In this document: positions 23,629-34,900 of the stretch, in pieces
Numbering within the stretch: the stretch's first letter is position 1
How the letters are laid out: the number at the start of each line of letters is the position of its first letter
NCBI RefSeq assembly: GCF_008923205.2
Contig: NZ_WBMS02000004.1
Coordinates: 124,001-188,000, forward strand
Length of the DNA: 64,000 bases
Origin: Actinomadura physcomitrii
GTDB lineage: Bacteria; Actinomycetota; Actinomycetes; Streptosporangiales; Streptosporangiaceae
Direction: 5' to 3'
Program-made: the position numbers and the translations under genes
Notes under the pieces: model-generated
The model's input: only the letters and a program-made list of their open reading frames with translations
Told to the model about the DNA's origin: nothing
Database searches by the model: none

Positions 23629-24446
23629 CGGGCACCTCCGGCGGCGGCGGCGGGGACGCGGGTGCCCGCGTGGTCGGCCAGCCAGGGCAACATGACCTCC
23701 AGGAGTTCGGCGGTCCCTTCGCGCAGCACGGCGTGGGCGTGGCCGGCCATGACGTGCAGGGTGCAGCCGGGGACGGTGCGCAGCAGCAGCCGCCCCGCGG
23801 CAGCGACGTCGGAGTGCTGCCCGTACACGGCGAGGACGGGGCAGCGGACGGCGGCGAGGTCGGCGGGGCGGACGGGTCCGGTGCGGGCCAGGTCGTCGAG
23901 CAGGGTGGTCCGGTTGACGAGGGCGTCGGCGGCGGCGATCTGCCGGCCGGTCTTGCGCCATCCGGCGGCGAGCAGCTGGTCGGCGAGCCGGTCGTACTCC
24001 AGGCCGAGCGCCCCCGCGGTGAGGGTGTTGAGCAGGCCCTCGGCCCATCCGTCGTGCTCGGCGGGCCCGTACGCCTCGATGAGCACGAGCCCGGCGATCC
24101 GGTCGGGCCGGGCGAGCGCGGCCTTCAGTGCGATGACGCCGCCGAAGCTGTTGGCGACGAGGTGGACGCGGTCGTGGCCGAGCGCGTCGAGGATCCCGAA
24201 CAGGTCGGCGACGGCGTCGTCGGCGCCGTAGCCGTCCGGGGTCAGTTCGGAGCGGCCGTGCCCGCGCAGGTCGTACAGGACGGCGTGCGCGCCGGCGTCG
24301 GCGACGGGCCCGGCGATCGTGTAGTAGAAGCTCGACAGGTTGTCGAGGAGGAGCCCGTGCAGGAACACGGCGACGGGCGCGCCGGGCGCGGGCGGGCCGA
24401 TGGTCTGGACGTGGAAGCGGACGCCGCGGACGGTGACGTCAGGCAT
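23625..24446 (-). CDS. Alpha/beta hydrolase in lipid cluster
   Basis: A 273-aa alpha/beta hydrolase: oxyanion segment VFLHGLLLDN, nucleophile elbow ANSFGG (Ser100), acid in GQHSDVAAAG and catalytic His in MAGHAHAVL. DLRGHGRSE is the usual strand-turn after the oxyanion loop. It overlaps the ACP gene by 8 nt. Likely a thioesterase-like release enzyme or hydrolase that offloads or trims the acyl chain; specificity cannot be deduced. Confidence 0.9.
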   Translation of the reverse strand: MPDVTVRGVRFHVQTIGPPAPGAPVAVFLHGLLLDNLSSFYYTIAGPVADAGAHAVLYDLRGHGRSELTPDGYGADDAVADLFGILDALGHDRVHLVANSFGGVIALKAALARPDRIAGLVLIEAYGPAEHDGWAEGLLNTLTAGALGLEYDRLADQLLAAGWRKTGRQIAAADALVNRTTLLDDLARTGPVRPADLAAVRCPVLAVYGQHSDVAAAGRLLLRTVPGCTLHVMAGHAHAVLREGTAELLEVMLPWLADHAGTRVPAAAAGGAR

Positions 24447-24720
24447 GGGCGGCCTCCGTGGCGGCGATGTGGTCCACCAGGTCGCCGACCGTCAGGCCCA
24501 TGATCTCGTCGATGTCCATGCCGGCGATGAACGCGGCGAGGTCGACGCCGTCGCCGTAGTGGTCGCGCAGCTTGTCGGCGAGGGCGACGAACTCGATGCT
24601 CTCCAGCCCGAGGTCCTCGTTGAACGAGGTGTCGCGGCCGATCTCCACGTCGAGGAGGAAGTCCTCCCCGACGACCTCGGCCAGCATCCGGACGACCTGC
24701 GTCAGGGCGTCGTCGCTCAT
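24439..24720 (-). CDS. Discrete acyl carrier protein
   Basis: A 93-aa ACP: helix I VVRMLAEVVGEDFL, then the phosphopantetheine site LGLESIEF (Ser41) and helix III region LAAFIAGMDIDEIMGLTVGD. It is acidic, as expected. The ATG overlaps the stop of the upstream synthase gene (ATGA), so it is coupled. It could supply starter or extender acyl groups to the two synthases or carry the product to the hydrolase and glycosyltransferase. The phosphopantetheinyl transferase is probably the C-terminal domain of the preceding protein. Confidence 0.93.
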   Translation of the reverse strand: MSDDALTQVVRMLAEVVGEDFLLDVEIGRDTSFNEDLGLESIEFVALADKLRDHYGDGVDLAAFIAGMDIDEIMGLTVGDLVDHIAATEAAHA

Positions 24721-27700
24721 GTTCGGGTCTCCTCCGTGTCGGTTCCGCCCGCCGTGACCGTCCAGGCCACGACGTGTCCGTCCAGCTCGCGCGTCCCGAC
24801 CTCGGTGACCGCGCCGCCGCCGGTGACCAGCAGGTGCTCGGCGTCGGACACGGTGAAGGCGGGTTCGGGGTGGCCGGCGGGAAGGGCCTGCAGGACGGCC
24901 TGCGCGGCGGCGCGGACGCGGGCGTCCGCGCCGCCGGACGCGAGGCCGACGCCCGCGGGCTCGCCGGCGGGCCGTGCCAGCGCGACGCCGAGGTCGGCGT
25001 CGGAGGCGATGGACACGGCCAGGTCCTGGTCGAAGGGTCCGGTGACGGCGTGGTGGGGCCCGGTGCCGTCGCGGACGGTCAGCTCGGCGGGGAACAGGGG
25101 GCCGTGGCCGTTGCGCCACAGCCAGTCCCGGACGGCGTCCTTCGCGGCGATGCGGCCGAGCAGCCACGGGCCCTGCGCGGAGCCGGGGAGCCGCTCGTAG
25201 TCGGCGCGTTCGGCGGCGCACAGGTACTGGCGCATCAGGAGGTCGCGGGAGGCGGCGCCGTCCCAGCGCTTGCGGGCGAGGCACCAGCCGCCGTCCTGCG
25301 GTTCCCCCATGCCGGACACTTCGGGAGTGAACTTCATCCGCCACACGGCCTCATCGGTGTAGAAGCGGTGGGTGGTCCATCCGTCTATGCGCGCCCACAG
25401 GTTCCCGTCTTCGCGGACCATCTCGACGGAGCAGCGCAGCGTGGTGTCCGTGAGGGAGTCTGCCCAGACGGTGGTCTCGAGGCGTTCGCCCGCCGACGGC
25501 GGCGGGCCGTACAGGGCGACTCGTTCGATCCCGACGGGGAAGACGGTCTGGTCCTTCTCCCCGTACACCTGGATCCAGTGGCCGCACAGCTGCCCGGCGC
25601 TGTCGATGAGCGCACCGGGCGTGGGCAGGGACGTCAGGACGCCGCGCACGCCGTCCTCCGCGACCGCGACGATCTCGGTGACGCCGCGGAACAGCGGGCC
25701 GTGGAACATCCACCGCTCCTCGTAGAGCCGCTCGGCCGTGACGACGGGCGGGCCCTCGCCGGTCAGCGGGGTGCGGTCGGGTGGGGACGGGGGGAGGTGG
25801 CGGTCGGCGAGCAGGACCGTCCCGTCGGTGTGGCCCGGGATGACGACCTTGACCCGGCGCGGGCCCTCGGCACCGGTCCCGTCGACGATGTGGGCGCGGA
25901 TGTCGGCGCTGGTCGGCGGGGCCGCCACGACCCACCGGACGGCGCGGACGGCCTCGAACCCGACGACGACCGCGTCCGGCAGCAACTCCCGCGCGGTCGC
26001 GGCCATCACCTCCAGCAGCGTGGCCAGCGGCACGATCGGGAACCGGTCCGACATGTCGGGCCAGCCGGGGGGCTGCGGGAACACGCAGTGGTCCGCGAGG
26101 TAGGGCATCGCCTCCAGCGAGAACACCCGGGTGATCACCAGTTCGTCCGCCGGTCCGCCCGCCGCTTGCCCGGTCGCGGGCGCCGCCCCGCCGCCGCCGA
26201 GCGCCTCCAGGACGGTCTGCGCGCCGGTCGCCGCGTCGTTCAGCAGCGCCTCCAGCTCGGCGAGCACCGGATCGTCCGCGGGCAGCGACGGCACCGGCGC
26301 GCCGCCCGTCCGGATCGGCGGCACGGCCCCGTCCAGCCTGACCAGCGGGGTGCTCAGGTCGAGCCGCATGCCCGCCGACGCGGGCGGCGCCGGGGACGCC
26401 CCGTACCCCTCCGCCCACAGCGCCGCGACGACCCGCCGCAGCTGCGCCATCCCGTCGCGCTTCGGGACGTTCACCGCCATCGCCAGGTGCTCGCGGGCGC
26501 CGAGCCGGTCGCCGACGAACCCCGTCAGGCTCCCCGGCCCGACCTGCACGAACGCCCGCACATGCGCCGTCCCGTACAGCTCCTCGACCAGCTCGCTGAA
26601 CCGCACCGGCTCCAGCAGGTGCCGCGCGACCAGCTCCCGCACCGCGTCCTCGCCGGACGGGAACGGCGCGGCCGTCGTCCCCGACCACACCGGGAAGCGC
26701 GGCGCGCGGACCTCCAGCGCCTCGAACGACGCCTGCACCTGCTTCTCGTACGCCGCCGCCAGCGGCGTGTGGAACCCGCTGCGGAAGGGCAGCTCCCGGC
26801 CGAGGACGCCCTCGGCCGCCAGCCGCTCCAGCACGTCCCGGACGTCGCCCGGCGGTCCGCAGATCACCGACTGGTGCGGACAGTTGTCGTGGCTGACGTA
26901 CAGGCCGGACCGCCCGGCGATCGCCTCCTGCGCCCGGTCCGCGCCGCAGCCGAGCGCCCCGTACAGCACGTCGGGGGCGTCCAGCCCGTCGCGGCCGAGC
27001 GCCCGCACGAACGCGTCCACGGCGGCCGTGTCGTACATCCCCGCGACGATCATCGCGGTCCACTCGCCGAGGCTGTGGCCGGCCGCGACGTCCGGTTCGA
27101 CGCCCAGCTCGGCGAGCGCCGCGGCGAGCAGCCGGCCCACCGCGATGACGTCCGCCGCGTGGCCGAGCAGGTCGGTGCGCCCCGTCGGCTCCGGCTTCGG
27201 CATCCCGAAGTGCTCGGCGACGTCGTCCACGCGCGGCTCGAACGCCGGCTCGAACCCGGGGAACAGGAACGCCAGCCGCCCGCCCTCGGCGAGCAGGGGC
27301 CGCGGGGCGAACCACACGTCGCTGCGCCCCCGCCACGGCGTCCCCCGCTGGACGACCGCCCGCGCCAGGTCCAGCCTGCGCGCGGTCGGCCCCACGACCG
27401 CCACGCGGACCGGCAGGTCCGGCGGGGTCTCCCCCGCGCGCGCGAGCAGCTCCTCGTCGGGCACCGCCAGCAGCGCCGCCAGCTCCTCGGCGGTGCGCGC
27501 CGCCAGCCTCAGCACGCCCTCCTCCGCGGGCGGCGCCTCCAATCTCCGGCGCCTGCGCGCCCGGCCCGCCGGAGGCTCCTCCAGGATCACGTGCGCGTTC
27601 GCGCCCCCGAACCCGAACGCGTTCACCACCGCCCGGCGCGGGCCCTCCGCCGGCCGCGTCCACTCCGCCGCCTCCCGGACGACCCGCAGCCGCCCCCCGT

Positions 27701-28970
27701 CCAGCGCCGGATGCGGATCGTCCACGTGCAGCGTCGGCGGCAGCACCCCGTCGCGCAGCGCGCACGCCGCCTTGATCAGCCCCGCCATCCCCGCCGCCGG
27801 CATCGCGTGCCCGATCATCGACTTCACCGTGCCGAGCCCGACCGGCGCGCCGCCGGTGCCGAACACCCGGCGCATCGTCGCCAGCTCCGCCTCGTCCCCC
27901 GCCGGCGTCGCCGTCCCGTGCGCCTCCACCAGGCCCAGCGCGCCCGGCGCCCGCGGATCCAGGCCCGCGTCCCGCCACGCCCGCTCCACCGCCAGGACCT
28001 GCCCGTCCACCAGCGGGCTCATGATCCCGGCCGCGCGGCCGTCGCTGGACGACCCGGTCCCGACGATCACCGCGTGGATCCGGTCGCCCGCCCGCACCGC
28101 GTCGCGCAGCCGCTTCAGCAGCACCACCCCGGTGCCCTCCGCCAGCAGCGTCCCGTCCGCCGCCCGGTCGAACGGCCGGATCGTCTCGCTCGGGCTCAGC
28201 GCCCGCAGCTGGCTGAACACGCTCCACACCGTCACGTGGTGCGCGTGATGCACCGCCCCCGCCAGCATCGCGTCCGCCTCGCCGCCGCGCAGCGCCCGCA
28301 CCGCGTGCTCCACCGCCAGCAGCGACGACGCGCACGCCGCGTCCACCGTGTACGCCGGGCCCCGCAGATCGAACCGGTTCGCGATCCGCGCCGCCGCGAA
28401 ACTCGGCACCAGCCCGACCGACGCGTCCGGGCCGTCCGGCCCGACCCGCGCGCAGAACGCCCGCCGGATCTCCTCCAGCCGGTCCGCGCCGAGCTCCGGC
28501 AGCAGCTCCGCCAGCACCCCCGCCAGCTGGTGCGACGTCCGCACCCGCTGGTCGAACCGCGCCGCCCCCGGGGTGATGTAGCCGCCCCGGCCGATCACAA
28601 CGCCGACCCGCGTCCGGTCCGGCAGCCGCTCGTCGCCGCCCGCGTCCTCGACCGCCTCCGCCGCCGCCCGCAGCGCCATCAGCTGGTCCGGCTCCATCCC
28701 CGGCACCGACGCCGGCATGATCCCGAACCGGGCCGGATCGAACGTCGCCAGCTCGTCCACGAACCCGCCGCGCCGGCAGTAGAACCGGTCGCACTCCGGC
28801 GCCCGCCCGTAGGCGTCCGGGTCGTAGTACAGCGCCGGATCCCAGCGGCCCGGCGGCACCTCGGAGATCGCGTCGATGCCCGCCAGGACGTTGCGCCACA
28901 GCTCCGCCGCCGAACCGGCGCCGGGGAACACCGCCCCGGCGCCCACGATCGCGATCGGCTCCCCCGTCAC
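24717..28970 (-). CDS. PUFA/PKS-type synthase: KS-AT-DH-PPTase
   Basis: A 1417-aa multidomain enzyme. The ketosynthase (~1-440) has Cys213 in VDAACASS and the two His in VEAHGTAT and IGHAMPAAG. The acyltransferase (~550-850) has FLFPGFEP and Ser633 in AAGHSLGEW. The hot-dog dehydratase (~925-1200) has His961 in LADHCVFP and an Asp in ALIDSAGQL. A C-terminal 4'-phosphopantetheinyl-transferase-like domain (~1225-1370) carries LGRIAAKDAVR and VSIASDAD, close to the PPTase tail of enediyne PKSs. It resembles PfaC-type subunits and the S. coelicolor SCO0126 type. The GTG start overlaps the stop of the larger synthase (GTGA). It should condense, dehydrate and self-activate the carriers. A full-length opposite-strand frame is an artefact of GC bias. 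Confidence 0.92.
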   Translation of the reverse strand: MTGEPIAIVGAGAVFPGAGSAAELWRNVLAGIDAISEVPPGRWDPALYYDPDAYGRAPECDRFYCRRGGFVDELATFDPARFGIMPASVPGMEPDQLMALRAAAEAVEDAGGDERLPDRTRVGVVIGRGGYITPGAARFDQRVRTSHQLAGVLAELLPELGADRLEEIRRAFCARVGPDGPDASVGLVPSFAAARIANRFDLRGPAYTVDAACASSLLAVEHAVRALRGGEADAMLAGAVHHAHHVTVWSVFSQLRALSPSETIRPFDRAADGTLLAEGTGVVLLKRLRDAVRAGDRIHAVIVGTGSSSDGRAAGIMSPLVDGQVLAVERAWRDAGLDPRAPGALGLVEAHGTATPAGDEAELATMRRVFGTGGAPVGLGTVKSMIGHAMPAAGMAGLIKAACALRDGVLPPTLHVDDPHPALDGGRLRVVREAAEWTRPAEGPRRAVVNAFGFGGANAHVILEEPPAGRARRRRRLEAPPAEEGVLRLAARTAEELAALLAVPDEELLARAGETPPDLPVRVAVVGPTARRLDLARAVVQRGTPWRGRSDVWFAPRPLLAEGGRLAFLFPGFEPAFEPRVDDVAEHFGMPKPEPTGRTDLLGHAADVIAVGRLLAAALAELGVEPDVAAGHSLGEWTAMIVAGMYDTAAVDAFVRALGRDGLDAPDVLYGALGCGADRAQEAIAGRSGLYVSHDNCPHQSVICGPPGDVRDVLERLAAEGVLGRELPFRSGFHTPLAAAYEKQVQASFEALEVRAPRFPVWSGTTAAPFPSGEDAVRELVARHLLEPVRFSELVEELYGTAHVRAFVQVGPGSLTGFVGDRLGAREHLAMAVNVPKRDGMAQLRRVVAALWAEGYGASPAPPASAGMRLDLSTPLVRLDGAVPPIRTGGAPVPSLPADDPVLAELEALLNDAATGAQTVLEALGGGGAAPATGQAAGGPADELVITRVFSLEAMPYLADHCVFPQPPGWPDMSDRFPIVPLATLLEVMAATARELLPDAVVVGFEAVRAVRWVVAAPPTSADIRAHIVDGTGAEGPRRVKVVIPGHTDGTVLLADRHLPPSPPDRTPLTGEGPPVVTAERLYEERWMFHGPLFRGVTEIVAVAEDGVRGVLTSLPTPGALIDSAGQLCGHWIQVYGEKDQTVFPVGIERVALYGPPPSAGERLETTVWADSLTDTTLRCSVEMVREDGNLWARIDGWTTHRFYTDEAVWRMKFTPEVSGMGEPQDGGWCLARKRWDGAASRDLLMRQYLCAAERADYERLPGSAQGPWLLGRIAAKDAVRDWLWRNGHGPLFPAELTVRDGTGPHHAVTGPFDQDLAVSIASDADLGVALARPAGEPAGVGLASGGADARVRAAAQAVLQALPAGHPEPAFTVSDAEHLLVTGGGAVTEVGTRELDGHVVAWTVTAGGTDTEETRT

Positions 28971-31900
28971 CGGACCGTCCCGGTGAACACGACCTGCGTC
29001 TCGTCCCCGTGCGCGATCTCCCGCAGCAGCGCCGCGACCCCCGCGTCCGGATCGATCAGCCCTATCCCGCGCCGCGCGTACTCGCGGGCCAGCTCCGGCG
29101 ACACCATCCCGCCGCCCGCCCACGGACCCCAGTCCGCCACCAGCACCCGGCCGCGCAGCCGCGTCCGCCACACGTGCGCGAGCGTGTCGCACGCCTCGTT
29201 CGCCGCCGCGTAGTCCGCCTGCCCCCGGTTCCCGTGGACGCCCGCGACGCTGCCGAACACGACGAAGAACCCCACATCGGGGCGCACCGCCGCCGCCAGC
29301 GCCGACGCGCCGTCCACCTTGGTCCGGTACACCCGCTCGAACGACTGCGGCTCCTTGTCCCGGACGAGCCGGTCCTCCACGATCCCCGCGCCGTGTATCA
29401 CCCCGTCCAGCCGGCCGTGCCGCGCGTACACCCGCTCCACCGCGTCCCGGACCACCCGCGGCTCCCGCACGTCCCCCGCGTGGTAGCGGACCGACGCCGC
29501 GTGCTCCCTCAGCGCGTCCAGATTCGCGCGGATCTCCCGCTCGGCGAGGATCCGCCGCACCGTCGCCTCGATCTCCGCCGGACGCCGTCCGCCCTGCGCG
29601 ACCAGCGCCCGCCGCAGGCCCGCCTCGTCCGGGACGTCGGGGAACGACGCCGGGCCCACCGGCTCCAGCGTCCGCCCCATCACCTCGATGTGGCAGCCCG
29701 TCGTCCGCGCCAGCTCCAGCGCCGCCCGCGCGGTGACGCCCCGCGCGCCCCCGGTCAGCAGGACGACGCCGTCCCGCTCCAGCGGCACCCGCGCCTCGCC
29801 CCGCAGCTCCGCCGGCACCAGCCGGATCGTGTGCCGCAGCTCCCCCTCATGCCCGACCACCACGGGGCCCCGGGCGTCCAGCAGCTCGGCCAGGATCCGC
29901 AGCGCGATCGCGCGCGGCGTGTCCTTGGTGTCCACGTCCACCGCCCTGACCAGGGTGTCCGGATACTCCTGCGCGACCGTCCGGGCCAGCCCGCGCAGCC
30001 CCGCGCCCGGCCCCGGGTCGCCGACCCCGCCGCCGTCGAACGCCCGCCCGAACGTCCCTCCGGCCCCGCTCGCCACGACCAGCCACCGCAGCCCGCCCGC
30101 CAGCGCCCGGCGGATGCCGGTGTAGGCGTCCGGCAGCACCGCCGTGGCGCCCGGCCGCAGCGCCGCCAGATGCACCAGGCCGTCGCACTTCCCGTCGACG
30201 TCCATCGGCGTCCGCACCCGGGCCCCGTGCCGTTCCAGCAGGTCCGCGAGCTCCAGCGCGACCCCGCACCCGTCGTCCACCACCACGATCGTCCGGCCGT
30301 CGAACGCCGTCCCGGTGTCGTCCGGGACCGGCAGCGCCTCCAGCTCCGCCGTCCGCACCACCTGCCGGACGACCCGCCGGGCCCGCTCGCCCGACGGCCG
30401 GACCCGTCCGGCCAGCACCCTGCGCGCCCCGCCCGCCTGGTCGGACGGCACGGGCGGCGCGGGCGTCCCGCCGCGCGCGAACGGCTCCGCCTGGGCGTCC
30501 TCCCCGCCGAGCGCGGCGACCCCGTCCCCGGCGAGCCGCACGATCTCCACGGCCGCATCCCCCACCGACCGCCGCCCGGCGGCAGCGGCACCGGCCGATG
30601 TCTGCGCCGGGGTGCCCGCACGTGTGTCGCCATCGCCTTCCGCCACGCGGGACGACGTCGCGTGCGTGGTCTCTTCGGCGGTGCTCGCCGCGCTCTGCGG
30701 TGGCCCGCTCGGCGGCTCTTCACGCCGCGCATCGGGCGGCGTCTGCGCAGGTGGGTCCGCGCCTGCGTCGTCCTTGTCCTCGGTCGTGTCCGGCGACGTC
30801 GCGGGCTGTTCGACCGTCGTCGTCGCCGCGGTCGGCGGGTGCTCTGCTGTGCCGGCCGTCTCGGCCGATGGTCCTTGCGCGAGGAGCGGGGTCGCCTGGG
30901 GCGGGACGGCGGGGCGCTGCGGGCCGGTGGCCGACGGGAGGCGGGCACTGAGCCAGTCGACGATCTCGCCGATCGTGGTGATGCGGGTGAGCTGCTCGAT
31001 GGCGGCGTCCGGGGCGGTGAGGCCGGTGCGCTCGGTGACCTCGCCGATGATGACGGTGCGCTTGATGGAGTCGATCGACAGGTCGGCCTCGAGGTCGAGG
31101 TCGCCGTCCAGCATGGACTCGGGGTAGCCGGTGCGGGCGCTGATGACCGCCAGGACGGTGGCGCGGACGTCGCGGGGCGGTTCCGGCGCGGCGGGCAGGG
31201 CGGGAAGGGTCTCGCCGGGCAGGACGGGACGCGGCGCGGGGACGGGCGCCGGGGCGGGCAGGGCGGCGGGCGCGGCGCCGAGATGGCGCAGGATGACCTC
31301 GCGCTGCGCGGCGATCAGGTCGCGGCCGGCGCGCAGGTACTCCAGGACGGCGGCGTCGGAGCCGGCGGGCCGGTCGGGCCCCGCGCCGGCGGCGGGCACG
31401 CGCTCGGCGGGGCGGAGGCCGCCGGGCGGGTAGCCGCCGTCGGCGGTGCGGACGAGGTGGCCGTTGACGATCCAGCCGGGCGCGGCCGGATCGGACGCGG
31501 GGTCGAGGACGCGGGCGTCGCGGCCCGCGAACAGCGGCAGCGGGTCGACGGGGACACCGGCGGCGGCGAGTTCGGCGAGGGCGTGCAGGAGGCGCTCGAC
31601 AGAGCCGCCGACGGAGCCGCCCTCCGCGGCGTCGCAGGCGACGGCGGTGTGCGGCCGGTCGCCGAGGATGCGGCGGGTGAGGCCGGTGAGGACGCGTCCC
31701 GGCCCGGCTTCGACGAAGGTGCGGGCGCCCGCCTCGTACATCGCCTCGACCTGCTCGACGAACCGGACGGGCGCGGCGAGCTGCCCGGCGAGGGTCGCGG
31801 CGAGGTCGGCGGGGTCGCTGTCGTAGGGCGCGGCGGTGGTGTTGGACCAGACGGGGAACGCGGGCGAGCGCAGGTCGCGGCCGGTGAGGGCGGTGCGGAG

Positions 31901-34900
31901 GGCGCCGGAGGCGGCGGCGACGAGGGGGCTGTGGAAGGCGCAGGCGACCGGGATGCGCTCTGCGGCGAGGCCGCGTTCGGCGAGGACGGCGAGCGCGCGG
32001 GCGACGCCGGCGGTGGTGCCGGACACGACGACCTGGTCGGGCGCGTTGTGGTTGGCGACGACGATTTCGGAGAGGCCGGCGACGGCGTCCTTGACCCGCC
32101 CGAGCGGCGCGGCGACCGCGGCCATGGTGCCGGGGTCGGTGCCGGCGGCGGCGAGGATCGCCTCGGCGCGGGCGGCGCTGAGCTCGATCATGTCGGTGTC
32201 GTCGAAGACGCCGGCGGCGCACAGCGCGACGAGCTCGCCGTAGCTGTGCCCGGCGGCGAGGTCGGGATGCACGCCGACGGCGGTGAGCAGGCGGTGGACG
32301 GCGAGGCCGGCGATGCCGAGGGCGGGCTGCGCGACGCGGGTGTCGGTGAGCGCCTCGCGCTGCCGGCGGGCGTCGTCGGGGCCGAACGCGGCGGGCGGGA
32401 ACATCGCGGGCGCGTAGCGTCCGCCGGCGAGACGCAGCAGGCGCTGCAGGCGGGGGAAGGCGACGAAGAGGCCGGCGAGCATGCCGGGCCGCTGGCTGCC
32501 CTGGCCGGGGAACAGGAACGCGACCTGCCCGGGATCGCCCGGGGCGCGGACGCGGACGCCGGGTTCCGCACGGAACTCGGCGGCGGCGGCGAGCTTGCCG
32601 CGCAGGTCGTCGAGGCTCGTGGCGACGACGGCGGCCTGGACGCGTCCTTCGGCGGACGCGCAGGTCCGCGCGAGGTCGCGCAGCCGGACGGAACCCGCGT
32701 CCAGCAGCCGCCGGAGCCGGGCGATCTCGGCGCGCGCGGCGGTGCGGTCGGCGCCGCGGATCAGGAACAGCTCGGCGGGCCATTCGGCGAGGCCGGACAC
32801 CGGTTCGGGGCCGCCGTCGTAGCCGGCGAGGACGGCGTGGAAGTTGGCGCCGCCGAAGCCGAAGCCGCTGACGCCGGCGTACCGGTCGCCGGGGCGGGCG
32901 GCCCAGGGCCGCGCGGACGTCCCGAACGCGAACGGCCCGTCCGCCTTCCATCCGGCGTTCGGGCTGGTGAGGTGCAGGGTGCCGGGGAGGACGCCGGTGT
33001 GCAGCGCGTACGCGGTCTTGATCAGGCCGGCCAGCCCGGCGGCGCACTTGGTGTGCCCGATCTGCGACTTGACCGAGCCGAGGGCGACCGAGCCGGGCGC
33101 GGCGGCGGCGAACGCGACGGTGAGGGTGGCGAGCTCGGTGCGGTCGCCGACCTCGGTGCCGGTGCCGTGCGCCTCGACGAGCCCGACGTCGGACGGGCGG
33201 ACGCCGGCGCGCTCGTAGGCGCGGTCGAGGGCGAGCCGCTGCCCTTCGGCGCGGGGCGCGGTGAGGCCGAGGGAGCGGCCGTCGCTGGATCCGGCGACGG
33301 ACTTGACGACGGCGTAGACGCGGTCGCCGTCGCGTTCGGCGTCGGCGAGGCGCTTGAGCACGACGCAGGCGACGCCCTCGCCGAGCGCGATGCCGTCGGC
33401 GGCGGCGTCGAACGGGGCGCAGCGGCCGGACGGCGACAGCGCGCGGACGGCGGAGAACATCAGGTAGTCCTGGATGCCGTTGTGGACGTCGGCGCCGCCG
33501 CACAGGACCATGTCGCTGCTCCCGGCGGCGAGTTCCTTGCAGGCGGTGTCGAGCGCGGCGAGGGACGAGGCGCAGGCGGCGTCGACGGTGCAGTTGGCGC
33601 CGCCGAGGTCGAGCCGGTTGGCGATGCGTCCGGCGATGACGTTGGTGAGGACGCCGGGGAAGGAGTCCTCGGTGGGCTCGGGGAGCTGCTCGTCCAGGCC
33701 GGGCGGGACCTCGCCGTAGTAGGACGGCAGGGCGGCGCGCAGCCCGTAGGCGGTGGCGAGCTCGTTGCCGCCTCCGGCGCCGAAGAACACCGACGTGCGG
33801 GACCGGTCGAACGGGCGGTCGGCGTATCCGGCGTCCTTCAGCGCGCGCGCCGCGACCTCCAAGGCGAGGAGCTGGACGGGCTCGATGCTGCCGAGCGCGC
33901 TCGGCGGGATGCCGTAGGCGAGCGCGTCGAACGGGACGTCCGGCAGGAACCCGCCCCATTTCGACGGGGTCTTGCCGGGGTCGGACGGGTCGTAGTGGAC
34001 GGCCGGGTCCCACCGCCCGGCGGGCACCTCGGTGACGGAGTCGACGCCGCCGACGATGTTCGCCCAGTAGGCGTCGGCGTCGCGGGCGCCGGGGAACACG
34101 CAGCCGACACCGACGATCGCGATGTCGGCAGGACGGGCGGCGCCGGACGCGGCGCCGGACGCGGCGCTGGACGCGGCGCTGGACACGGCGCCGGACGCGG
34201 CGCTGGACACGGCGCCGGACGCGGCACCGGACGCGGCACCGGACGCGGCGCCGGACGCGGCGCTGGACGCGGCGGCCCGGTCCCCGGCGATGCCAAGATC
34301 GGCGGCGCGCGCGGCGAGCAGTGCGGTGGCACCGTCGGTGACCTGTCCGTGCAGGTCGGCGAGCGTGGTCGTGGAGGTGCGCAGCGCCGCGACGTCCCCG
34401 ATCATGTAGAGGCCCTCGGCGTGCTGCTCGTCCGGCCCGACGGGGGTGGAGCGGCGCAGGCCCTTGCTGGCGATGCGCAGCCGGCCGAGGTTGAGGCGTT
34501 CGAGCTGCCGCCACATGTCCTGCCGGGCCGTCCCGGCGTCCTCCAGTTCGCGGCGCGCCTCGGTGAACCTCTCGACGTAGGGGGTGCGGGCGCAGCGGGT
34601 CGCGTGGCCGGGCGAGGTCTCCAGCAGCGCCGTCCCGTCGCACTCGAGGGCGGCCTTCTGGAAGCCGGGCAGGATCGCGCCCGCCGCGACGGCCTCGGCG
34701 GTGAACAGGTAGGCGGTGCCCATCAGGACGCGGACGCCGGCGCCGCGTTCGGCCAGCGGGCCGGCGAGCGCGGCGACCATCGCGGCGGACCGCGCGTCGT
34801 GGATCCCGCCGGCGAACATCACCGACAGCTCGGCGGGGTCGCCGCCGAACGCCTCGAGCCGCTCGATCTGCGCCTCCCACAGCGGGAAGCTCGCGCGCGG

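Noticed and set aside
24774..29213. 1479-codon plus-strand frame opposite the KS-AT-DH-PPTase gene
   Set aside because: Shadow of the synthase gene; no domain, and codon-position bias favours the minus strand.
34141..34272. Possible CRISPR array
   Set aside because: The 12-bp units are contiguous with no spacers and encode a protein linker; no cas genes are present.
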